A stretch of DNA of 64,000 bases from positions 248,001 to 312,000 of the forward strand of contig CBDBHT010000007.1 of NCBI GenBank assembly GCA_965205965.1. The letters run 5' to 3'. Position 1 is the first letter of the stretch, and each line of letters starts with the position of its first letter. Shown here piece after piece: positions 28,625-36,589 of the stretch. Made by a program: the position numbers and the translations under genes. Under the pieces are notes generated by a model, which was given only the letters and a program-made list of their open reading frames with translations, ran no database searches and was not told the DNA's origin. The DNA comes from Bin55 sp965205965 (GTDB lineage Bacteria > Pseudomonadota > Gammaproteobacteria > Pseudomonadales > Azotimanducaceae).

Positions 28625-29432
28625 GACTGCTAAATTCCTCTGCAAGTTCCTTTGATCGTTGGTAAGCGGCGTTCACCGCGTTCTGAATCGACGAATAGAC
28701 GGCAGCATTTTCCAGCTGAGCAATTCCTCGTTCAGTTGTCCCACCCGGCGATGTTACATTGCAACGCAATTGCTGTGGTGAATCCGACAGCGTTACGGCC
28801 ATTTTGGATGCTCCAACCGCCGTTTGCACTGTCAATCGACGAGCGTCTTCGAGTTTCAAACCCAAACCACGGCCAGCTTCGATCATTGCTTCCAGCATAT
28901 AAAACAAGTACGCAGGGCCGCTTCCAGATAGAGCGGTGACAATATCAAGGTCATCGTCATTACGAAACCATATGGTCTCTCCCACGGAGGATAACACGCG
29001 CTCCGCCTGCATTTTTTGAGCCTCCGTCACCACGTCGTTTGCAATCAAACCTGTAATCCCCTCGCCAAGTAATGCAGGCGTATTAGGCATGCAGCGAATA
29101 ATCGCTGAACTTCGACCCAACCAATTCTCAAGCAAGGAGAGTGGTACGCCGGCAGCTACCGAAACCACTAGCTTCTCGCCCAAGAGCGGAACCAACGGCT
29201 TTACAACTGCCTCAAGCACCTGTGGTTTTACGGACAATACCACGATATCCGCGTTACGGACCGTAACCGCATTATCCGTATCCGTTAGTACCGTACTACC
29301 GTCGAATCTCGTCAGCTGATTCACGTCCGGGTCAGAAACCAAGACGGTTGCTCCATGAGATGAGGCAGCGAGGCCGATTGCCAACGCGTATCCCATATTC
29401 CCACCGCCAATAATGGCAATTCGTTCACTCAC
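28617..29432 (-). CDS. proC: Pyrroline-5-carboxylate reductase
   Basis: Final step of proline synthesis (P5C to proline, NADPH). 271 residues with the Rossmann start IAIIGGGNMGYALAIGL, VVLSVKPQVLEAVVKPL, IIRCMPNTPALLGEGITGLIAN, LDIVTALSGSGPAYLFYMLEAM and the C-terminal LRCNVTSPGGTTERGIAQLE signature. The GTG start overlaps the yggS stop as GTGA. Complete. Confidence 0.95.
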   Translation of the reverse strand: MSERIAIIGGGNMGYALAIGLAASSHGATVLVSDPDVNQLTRFDGSTVLTDTDNAVTVRNADIVVLSVKPQVLEAVVKPLVPLLGEKLVVSVAAGVPLSLLENWLGRSSAIIRCMPNTPALLGEGITGLIANDVVTEAQKMQAERVLSSVGETIWFRNDDDLDIVTALSGSGPAYLFYMLEAMIEAGRGLGLKLEDARRLTVQTAVGASKMAVTLSDSPQQLRCNVTSPGGTTERGIAQLENAAVYSSIQNAVNAAYQRSKELAEEFSSRD

Positions 29433-30547
29433 GCTCTTAGTCCGAACAATGCAGTACCAATCCGAATCATCGTCGATCCTTCGACTATCGCCCCCTCAAA
29501 ATCCGATGACATACCCATGGAAAGCGTATCCCACCTTGGTCTAGCAATACTCGCTACTTCATCAAAACAGGCTTTCAACCTAGCAAAAGAATCTCGTGTA
29601 TCGCTAGTTTCCTTACCGGGCTTCGGGATAGCCATTAATCCCCTAAGGCGCAGATTGGACAACGTCATGACATGTGCAACAAGCTTACCTACTTGATTAA
29701 TTGGGACACCAGCTTTCTGAGGTTCCTCATCGATATTTACCTGAATGCATATATTTAATTTCGAATTCGGCTGCGACATTGCCCGAGCCACATCCAATCG
29801 ATCCGCAATACGCTGACGATCAACCGATTGAACCCAATCGAAGTTTGTTGCTATTTCTCGAGTCTTGTTCGACTGTATGGCTCCAATGAAATGCCATTCC
29901 ACTTCTGGGCCTCGCACTGAATTGATTTTCTCACGCGCTCCTTGTACAAAATTTTCGCCGAATCTGGTCAGTCCCAGGTCAGCTGCCTGTTGCACCTCAA
30001 CTGAGAGGCGCGTTTTGGTTACCGCGATCAACGTTATTTCTTCTGGATTTCTATGTGCGGCACTTGCCGCCAATGCAATATTGCTCCGTACTCGATTGAT
30101 GCGCTTCTTCATCAAGCACCCAGCTGAAGATTCGTGCGTTTTATCCGGGTGCAAACTAAGCCACGTCTCCGCTATGACACACGCCGCCACGGCATGGTCA
30201 GGTCGAGTTTGTCCGGTTCTTGAAGACGCCTCGTAAGTCGATAACCGCTCGTCGGAGAGTTGGACGGGCAAGTTGAACCACGAAGCAAGCTTTTGCCCGA
30301 ACTCCCTAGCGGCATCTGACATCGCCGAACCGGAATCATCCATGTTCAGTGGTAACCCAACCACAAGCATTTCCGGATGCCATTGATCGATTATCTGCGC
30401 GAGTGCACCGCGACACTGTTTCTGATTGTTAACACTGACGGTTGTCAGTGGAGTCACCACCCTAGAACCGATATTTGCGGCAGCTACCCCGATGTGCCGT
30501 TTGCCATAGTCGAATACCAGAGCAGACACAAGGATCTTACGCCTCAC
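29429..30547 (-). CDS. RuvX(YqgF)-YggS fusion protein
   Basis: One 372-residue open frame joins two normally separate proteins. Residues 1 to about 140 are RuvX/YqgF, the RNase-H-fold 16S rRNA processing/Holliday-junction nuclease family: VFDYGKRHIGVA, LVVGLPLNMDDSGSAM, LSDERLSTYEA and DHAVAACVIAETWL. Residues from about 143 (MKKRINRVRSNIALA) are YggS/PLPBP, a PLP-binding homeostasis protein: LIAVTKTRLS (PLP lysine), FGENFVQGAREKI, WHFIGAIQSNKTREIA, MGMSSDFEGAIVEGSTMIRIGTALFG. No stop separates them; the ATG at the junction could give separate YggS as well. The GTG start overlaps the yqgE stop. In Pseudomonas pyrRBC and pilTU lie between these genes, so the fusion looks like a deletion product. 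Confidence 0.9.
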   Translation of the reverse strand: MRRKILVSALVFDYGKRHIGVAAANIGSRVVTPLTTVSVNNQKQCRGALAQIIDQWHPEMLVVGLPLNMDDSGSAMSDAAREFGQKLASWFNLPVQLSDERLSTYEASSRTGQTRPDHAVAACVIAETWLSLHPDKTHESSAGCLMKKRINRVRSNIALAASAAHRNPEEITLIAVTKTRLSVEVQQAADLGLTRFGENFVQGAREKINSVRGPEVEWHFIGAIQSNKTREIATNFDWVQSVDRQRIADRLDVARAMSQPNSKLNICIQVNIDEEPQKAGVPINQVGKLVAHVMTLSNLRLRGLMAIPKPGKETSDTRDSFARLKACFDEVASIARPRWDTLSMGMSSDFEGAIVEGSTMIRIGTALFGLRA

Positions 30548-31112
30548 CGCAGCCAGAAGCCATCATGCGGAAGTCAAATCCTAATGCACTTGTCGCTCGT
30601 TGTATGCGTTTTTCGTACGGCTCATCAAACAGTACGGTGCGATCCGCGGTACACGTCAACCAAGTACTCACGGAAAGTTCATTTTCGAGTTGACCGGGTC
30701 CCCACCCCGCATAACCGAGTGCGACCATGTATTTTTCAGGTCCTCTGCCCTCGGAGATCGCTTCAAAAAGATCAAACACCCGCCCACCGTTGACATCAGC
30801 GGTCAGTGCAAGACCATGTCCGAGATCCAGACTTTCCGCCGTATCAACGTCGGCCGAATGCAAGATGAGTGGCCTCGACTGCATAACGGGGCCACCTTCC
30901 ATGACGTTCATGTACGGATCAATATCCGCCTTTAACTCTGCATATTCCAAAATTTCTTTCAAAGTTATCGGCGACGGGCGATTGACTACGATCCCGAATG
31001 CCCCATGTTCATCATGGCGGCAAATATAAGTCAACGTATTCGCAAAATACGTACCGAGCATGTCGGGTAGTGCTACCAGAAATTGATTGTTGAGAAACTG
31101 GGACGTCATCAT
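30537..31112 (-). CDS. yqgE: YqgE/AlgH family protein
   Basis: 191 residues with the family pattern LNNQFLVALPDM, YICRHDEHGAFGIVVNRPSP, EGGPVMQSRPLILHS, YMVALGYAGWGPGQLENELSVSTWL and FDEPYEKRIQRATSALGFDF. UPF0301; molecular function not established (AlgH was linked to alginate transcription). Almost always next to ruvX, as here, where the 3' end overlaps the fusion gene by 11 bases. Confidence 0.93.
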   Translation of the reverse strand: MMTSQFLNNQFLVALPDMLGTYFANTLTYICRHDEHGAFGIVVNRPSPITLKEILEYAELKADIDPYMNVMEGGPVMQSRPLILHSADVDTAESLDLGHGLALTADVNGGRVFDLFEAISEGRGPEKYMVALGYAGWGPGQLENELSVSTWLTCTADRTVLFDEPYEKRIQRATSALGFDFRMMASGCGEA

Positions 31113-31135
31113 CTAACTACTAGCAATAGCGATCA

Positions 31136-31902
31136 TCAGCTTGGAAATAAAGTGCTTTTTCTGAATTGCCAAGTACGCACTATTTCGAGTGTATCGGTAT
31201 TTTGCGCATCTTCGCAGGAAATGGCGCATACGGTGCCGCAAGCTGAACTATTCGCACCGCGGCATCATCCAATGCCCTGTAACCAAATGATTCAATAATC
31301 CGTACATCCAGCAGCCGGCCATCGCGGGAGATAGCAGCTAGCAACCTCAATGTTCCGTACTGACTCTTTTCCGAAGCTTCTTGTGGATAGTTGAGTTGTC
31401 CAACGCGCTGAACTTTGCGCACCCACGCATCAAGATAGTACTTCTCTTCAAATCCCCTGATGGAATTTGGTGTCATTCTACGAATGCGAGTCGGTCGACT
31501 AGTGCGATCATCGCTCATCCCGATTCGTGCGATTTCCGCAGCTATATCGGAAATATTTTGTCGCGCATATTGGGACCGCTGAGATTGTAAAACCGCAATT
31601 GATGATTCGGACGAAGGAAGGAATTGCAGTGGAATATCTGAATCCAACGTTTCGATTTCGAAGGAAGCCTTTTGTTCTACGGTAATTTCACCGACATTGA
31701 CTGGCGCATCTTTCGTTAATTTCGGATAGGTACTAATTGCGCCTAAGTCAGTAAATTCAACTAAGATAGCTTCTATAGTCGACAACGAATCAACTGCTTG
31801 GCCTGGTGCCAACATCGCTAACGAAAGTAAAGTGGCATGCACGAACGATGAGGTTGCTATCGCAACTATCCAAGTAACGCGGGAATTACGGAGTATTTTC
31901 AC
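31136..31902 (-). pseudogene. tonB: TonB-like energy transducer, single-base frameshift near C-terminus
   Basis: N-terminal membrane anchor (VTWIVAIATSSFVHATLLSLAML), a spacer, and a TonB C-terminal domain: YLDAWVRKVQRVGQLNYPQEA, YGTLRLLAAISRDGRLLDVRIIES and AVRIVQLAAPYAPFPAKMRK. In the open frame the protein ends early at IPIHSK (stop near 31180). Adding one base at the AAAA run (31200-31203) restores TDTLEIVRTWQFRKS up to a stop at 31136, which is the expected TonB ending. Either a real slippage mutation or a homopolymer error. The GTG start overlaps the gshB stop. In Pseudomonas a tonB-like gene also lies between gshB and yqgE. Confidence 0.82.
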
Positions 31903-32873
31903 CTCAACCGCTCACTAATGGCATCCATCAGCATACCAGCGATATCTAAGCCGAACTGAGTATCAAGTTCACGAATACATGTAGGACATGTTACGTTCAC
32001 TTCCGTCAAATAATCGCCAATTACGTCTATGCCAGTAAATATAAGACCACGACCGCGTAATTCTACTCCCATACTATTAGCTATTTCGGCATCTCGGTCC
32101 GAGAGGGGGCACCCAACTCCAGTTCCGCCGGCCGCCAAATTACCTCGAGTTTCTCCGTCCATTGGAATGCGTGCCAGCGCGTAAGGTAGCGGCTCGCCAT
32201 CAATAAGCAGAATACGCTTATCGCCGTTTACAATTTCTGGAAGGTATTTCTGTCCCATGATCTGTTGCTGACCATTGTGCGTCAGCATTTCCAGAATCGC
32301 TCGTAGATTGGGATCGTCCGCCCGCATCCGGAACACGTTTTTTCCACCCATGCCATCCAGTTGTTTGTACACTACATCTTGATATTCCACATGAAAGTCC
32401 AGCAATACATCATACCGTTGCGATACAACCGTTGGCGGCATGAACTCTGCAAATTCCGTCGCAAAGTACTTTTCATTACAGTCGCGTAGGCTGTCCGGAC
32501 GATTCACCACCACCACGCCATTTTTCGCTGCACCTTCAAGAAAATACGTCGAATAGATATAATCCATATTGAATGGCGGGTCTTTGCGCATCATGATGAC
32601 GTCAAACTCACTCAGGGAAGAACACTGTTCATCGCCTAGTTCAAACCAATCCCCGCCTGCCCTTTTAGAATCTATCCCTTGCACGAAGTTTTCGTTTAAG
32701 CGAAGAGACCGCGAGAATGCCATTGGTTCACTCTGCTTCCACATCAAATCGCGCTGCTGAAGGCAGCACACTTCCCAGTTACGCATCTGCGATGCGCGAA
32801 TCATTGCGAGTGTCGAATCCTTCTTGAGGTCTAGCACCTCAATAGGATCCATGAGAAAAGCTATGCGCGTCAT
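31899..32873 (-). CDS. gshB: Glutathione synthetase
   Basis: ATP-grasp ligase adding glycine to gamma-glutamylcysteine. From the ATG at 32873: MTRIAFLMDPIEVLDLKKDSTLAMIRAS, IMMRKDPPFNMDYIYSTYFLE, VVNRPDSLRDCNEKYFATEF, VYKQLDGMGGKNVFRM, ILLIDGEPLPYALARIP, RGNLAAGGTGVGCPLSDRD and the closing FTGIDVIGDYLTEVNVTCPTCIRELD. About 324 residues, as expected. A TTG three codons earlier is less likely. First gene of the minus-strand operon; divergent from the ChpA-like gene. Confidence 0.95.
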   Translation of the reverse strand: MTRIAFLMDPIEVLDLKKDSTLAMIRASQMRNWEVCCLQQRDLMWKQSEPMAFSRSLRLNENFVQGIDSKRAGGDWFELGDEQCSSLSEFDVIMMRKDPPFNMDYIYSTYFLEGAAKNGVVVVNRPDSLRDCNEKYFATEFAEFMPPTVVSQRYDVLLDFHVEYQDVVYKQLDGMGGKNVFRMRADDPNLRAILEMLTHNGQQQIMGQKYLPEIVNGDKRILLIDGEPLPYALARIPMDGETRGNLAAGGTGVGCPLSDRDAEIANSMGVELRGRGLIFTGIDVIGDYLTEVNVTCPTCIRELDTQFGLDIAGMLMDAISERLR

Positions 32874-33398
32874 ACTTGACAATAATCATGATTTTCGTCA
32901 TGGATTCTAGTACCGTCATATCGGTCCCAAGCTATACAAAGCTGCAAGAATGCTTTGTCGTCTATACGTGACATGAGTTATTTAATTGACCTGTACTGAC
33001 CCAAATAAGCGTCTGGCATGCGTAGTTTCTTTAAGCTATCGATAGCAATGATTCAACCGCCCAATTCGTCCCCCACGATACTTCAGTAGTAACTTCCGGC
33101 ATTACGCTAGTTCCTCAAGTTGTTAAGGCAATTATCCTATCGATCATATCCCACTATTGCTTCACCGCCATTATCCGCATAACTATATTAAGAGCACTTC
33201 TACTTAATTGCCTTTTTGACGAATGGTATTCGATATAAGTGTATGATCTTTAACGTTGTAAGGATTGTTTGCTTCGAATAAATAGAGGTGCCTTTAATTT
33301 TTTGGCACGTGCATCGACATCATAAGACCATCCACAAGTGCATCTAAAATAACCGCTTTAATGGATAATTTGATTGCTAATTCGACAAGACTTACGCT
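32874..33398. other. Divergent intergenic region between gshB and chpA-like gene
   Basis: About 525 bp, AT-rich, holding promoters for both directions presumably, plus a degenerate MITE-A at 33191-33293. In Pseudomonas the pilGHIJK genes occupy this junction; nothing resembling them remains. Confidence 0.6.
33191..33293. repeat. Degenerate MITE-A copy
   Basis: Recognised by TTTTTGACGAATGGTATTCG, ATAAGTGTATGATCTTTAA and the right end GAATAAATAGAGGTGCC. The left end AGCACTTCTACTTAATTGCC has diverged. No target duplication seen. Confidence 0.65.
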
Positions 33399-35453
33399 AT
33401 GACTGAGGAGTTGTGTCCCATCGAACGTTCGCCGGAACCGCACGAGTCAGCGGTTGAGCATTTCCAAAGAACACTCGTTTCGTTTCATGTGGCTTTAGCC
33501 AACTGGAAGTTAGACTGCCAGGATCCAAATCGAACACGACAGATATTGGGTACATTCGCTGTTCTAAGAAAGCTCGCTGTCGAATACCAAGCGACACATC
33601 TTCAAGAAATTTCCTGGGCCGTCAGTAATCTCTTCAACCGCATCCTAGATGGAACAGTTTCCGTCAGTCCCGAAATTGTCGATTTATTAGACGACATCGC
33701 AGATTTCATCAACTATGCTTGGAATGCGTTTGGAACAAGGACGGAATCTCCCGACACCGAGCGCGTCGATTTGCTCCTCGAGCGAGTAGACCTTGCGGCA
33801 TCGGGCGGATTCGCCAATGAAGATGATTATGAACCGCTTCAAAAAAATGAAGAACCTATTGATCCAATATGGACTGCAAACAGAGCAAAGGATCAGGAAG
33901 TTTACAAAACAAACAGAGAAACACAACGGTTCGAAGCCATATCAGATGTTTCTAAATCGCCAGACGAGCGTCTAGCATCGGGTCAAAGACTTATAGAAAC
34001 AACCATTCGAATAAATCTCGTCAGTCTAGCTATCTCCCGTGCGACGGCTTCTCTCGATACTTTTAACGAAACCTTTGCAGACGCCTTGAATACCCCTATA
34101 GGACAACTGACGAGTGTCAGCAATCAGCTTAAAGACGTATCGACACAACTGAATGTATCCTTGCTTACGTCTTCAAGCATTTCACTACAATCGATAGCAC
34201 ATGACCTTAAGGAGCACATATCCGAAATACGCATTGTGAATCCAGCCCTTAGCCAGCTTGATATTCAAGTCAGCGAAGGGTATATGGACAGTCTGCTCTA
34301 CTCAAGGATTCGTGCTACTCTCACGAAACTGGCAGAACACGTATGTGCCAACAGCAAAAGGTATTCTGTATCCTCGGATGAGCTTAACGGCAACAGGGAT
34401 GCATTACTTCACATTAACATTCGCATTGAAGCTTCAGATGTAGTTTTTGAATTTGTTGAAAATCAATCACCTATTCATATCGAAGCTCTTAAGACAGACG
34501 CAATTTCGTTCGGTATCCTGTCTCAAACACACGATCTTATTCTTGATGAATCGGCCGAATTTATATTTTCTGCGAGATTTACATCCGAGTGGCCTAGTGT
34601 AACTGACCTTCACACGCCAATCGAAGGGGTAGGTGGGCGTATAGCTATAAATTGCAAGTCGATTGGGACTCTGAATATTCAAATCAAAGTGCCCCAATGG
34701 GCAGTAGTTGTCCCTGTCCTGCCATTTCAAGTTGACGGCGATGATTATGCAATTAGCACCGACATAATTCAATCCACATTACCCGGCAATACTGACTGCT
34801 TTGACGTCACCACTAAGCGTCTGATTACAAATGGTTACACGTATGACGTATGGTCATTGAACGATAGTTGCCCCAATACAGATCAAAACGGCACTTTCGT
34901 CCTAATATCAGCTAATAATCAGCACTTAGCTGTAAAAGTGGATCATATAGAACCTGAGGAATGCATGATATCGCCGTTGGGTATTACGCGGCTTGGAGGT
35001 TTCTATGGCGGATTTTTGCGGACAAGTGGGAAAGTTTGCGTCCTATTAAATCCCATTCATTTGAAAACGTTGGATCGCGACGCGCCACATCTACTTGGAT
35101 CTAGAAGATATGTCTTAGTACTTGACCCTGTAAGCGCACGCGGAACGTTAGTCACTCAGATCCTACTCAAAAATGAGATGGAAGCTGACCTTGCCCTTGA
35201 TGTCGTTGACGCGTCGAGAATCCTCCAAGAGCGACTACCTCACGTAGTGCTAGTTGCTAACGATGCGTTGCGGAATGAGGTATTCAAAATGCTCCATAAG
35301 GTTTCACGCTCCCATCAGCGTCGTCATCCAGTACGCGTAGTAGTACTTGGCACCGACACCGGAATTGCTAAAGCTGGAGAGGCTACGACTGTCACAACTG
35401 CAAACGGAAAAGATTTAATCAAATCCTTGCGGAAGATCATAAATCATATATGA
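33399..35453 (+). CDS. Degenerate ChpA/PilL-like chemosensory protein (non-catalytic)
   Basis: 684 residues. Residues 1-120 are helical and resemble an HPt-type domain (HFQRTLVSFHVALANWKLD, ILGTFAVLRKLAVEYQ). The middle (about 285-430) keeps the outline of the CheA dimerisation/ATPase region (SEGYMDSLLYSRIRATLTKLAEHV, ALLHINIRIEASDVVFEFVENQSPIHIEALK), but the DxGxG and glycine-rich ATP-lid motifs are not visible. A CheW-like segment follows (VVPVLPFQVDGDDYAISTDIIQSTL...CMISPLGITRLGGFYGGFLRTSGKVCVLLNP), then a receiver-like end (RYVLVLDPVSARGTLVTQILLKNEMEADLALDVVDASRIL) lacking the usual acidic cluster. Its position beside gshB is where ChpA lies relative to the pilG cluster in Pseudomonas. 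Likely a surviving scaffold rather than a kinase. Confidence 0.68.
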   Translation: MTEELCPIERSPEPHESAVEHFQRTLVSFHVALANWKLDCQDPNRTRQILGTFAVLRKLAVEYQATHLQEISWAVSNLFNRILDGTVSVSPEIVDLLDDIADFINYAWNAFGTRTESPDTERVDLLLERVDLAASGGFANEDDYEPLQKNEEPIDPIWTANRAKDQEVYKTNRETQRFEAISDVSKSPDERLASGQRLIETTIRINLVSLAISRATASLDTFNETFADALNTPIGQLTSVSNQLKDVSTQLNVSLLTSSSISLQSIAHDLKEHISEIRIVNPALSQLDIQVSEGYMDSLLYSRIRATLTKLAEHVCANSKRYSVSSDELNGNRDALLHINIRIEASDVVFEFVENQSPIHIEALKTDAISFGILSQTHDLILDESAEFIFSARFTSEWPSVTDLHTPIEGVGGRIAINCKSIGTLNIQIKVPQWAVVVPVLPFQVDGDDYAISTDIIQSTLPGNTDCFDVTTKRLITNGYTYDVWSLNDSCPNTDQNGTFVLISANNQHLAVKVDHIEPEECMISPLGITRLGGFYGGFLRTSGKVCVLLNPIHLKTLDRDAPHLLGSRRYVLVLDPVSARGTLVTQILLKNEMEADLALDVVDASRILQERLPHVVLVANDALRNEVFKMLHKVSRSHQRRHPVRVVVLGTDTGIAKAGEATTVTTANGKDLIKSLRKIINHI

Positions 35454-35952
35454 ATTGGCTTGTCGTTCATTTAGGTTCACCTTTACCGTAAAACCAGTGA
35501 AAATCATTCTTCATGCTTAGCATTTATCGCATGTTTCGATGACGTATATAAGATTTTAGCAAGTACGGGTTTGTGCAACATGGAGGCTTTTATCAGCCGA
35601 TGTGGCAATTGCGACGCTTAGGCAGTCTGCGCCGTAGAAAATGTCCAGAACATTTTTTAGGATAATCAACCTATAACTTTCTTAAAATGGAAATAGTGTG
35701 CCTAATAAATGCGTATTCTGGAAAATTTATCCTAAACAAGATGCTCTCACATTCCTAAGACGCTGACTTCATAAGGTCTGTTGTCACTATATCGAGTGCA
35801 TCAGCAATGAGTGCCAACATGATGAAGAACACAGCATTTCGCCGTATAGTTTTATTTAGGCTTAGTGCCGGTCTTTTCGTGTTTTGGTACGGGAAATAGG
35901 CGGTTTTAGGCGTTCCACACAGCATTTCGCCGTACGTTCGTGCGTTGAGACG
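35454..35952. repeat. Intergenic region with MITE-B fragment and stacked ISNCY ends
   Basis: A MITE-B left end (GGCAGTCTGCGCCGTAGAAA) begins at 35621 and its body runs to about 35745, but the right repeat is lost. Then two decayed copies of the ISNCY right end, CAGCATTTCGCCGTATAG (about 35831) and CAGCATTTCGCCGTACG (about 35919), precede the intact terminus at 35962. Each is preceded by a GTTCCA-like or GAACA-like target. Confidence 0.7.
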
Positions 35953-36589
35953 GGTTCCAGACAGCAATTCCCCGTATAGTTTCATTTTGGGCTTGATGTC
36001 GGTCTTTTCATGTTTCGGTACGGGAAACCGACGTTTTCAGATGGTTTGCACGGCATGTCGTCGTGCGTTGGAACGGGTTCCGGGCATCGATATGCAGGTC
36101 TCTTGACCGTCAGGGCGGCATGGGGCCTCGGGACATCCCGATCCTTCTTCATCGAGCAGCTGGAGAGGCGGTCGGCCGTCAGGACGTATCGTAGGCGAGG
36201 TACGCGGTGTAGATCCCGAGGGCGTGGCCGTACAGTTCCTGCCAGTTTGCGGAAGGCTACCGCACAGAAACTGCTGCGCAGACGTTCCCACGTCGCGGTT
36301 CGGGTATAGCACTTGGCGAAGATTTGCTTCATGACGGGGCAGGCCATTTCCAGCAGCTGGTCGATCAGGAACGCCAGCAGCATCAGCGCAGCGAAAGTAT
36401 CCGACAGGTGCTGGGTTCCGTGTCCGAAGTGGTTGTGTATAAATTTGTCTGCAAAAACGAAAAACGGGCTGTAACGACAGACGAATGGTTAGAATCTGAT
36501 GTTTCATCGGGAATGTGGAGATGCCTGGACGCAATCCCGCATCCAGGCGCGAATCATTCATGACACAATTTATTGAAAAGGAGCAAGAA

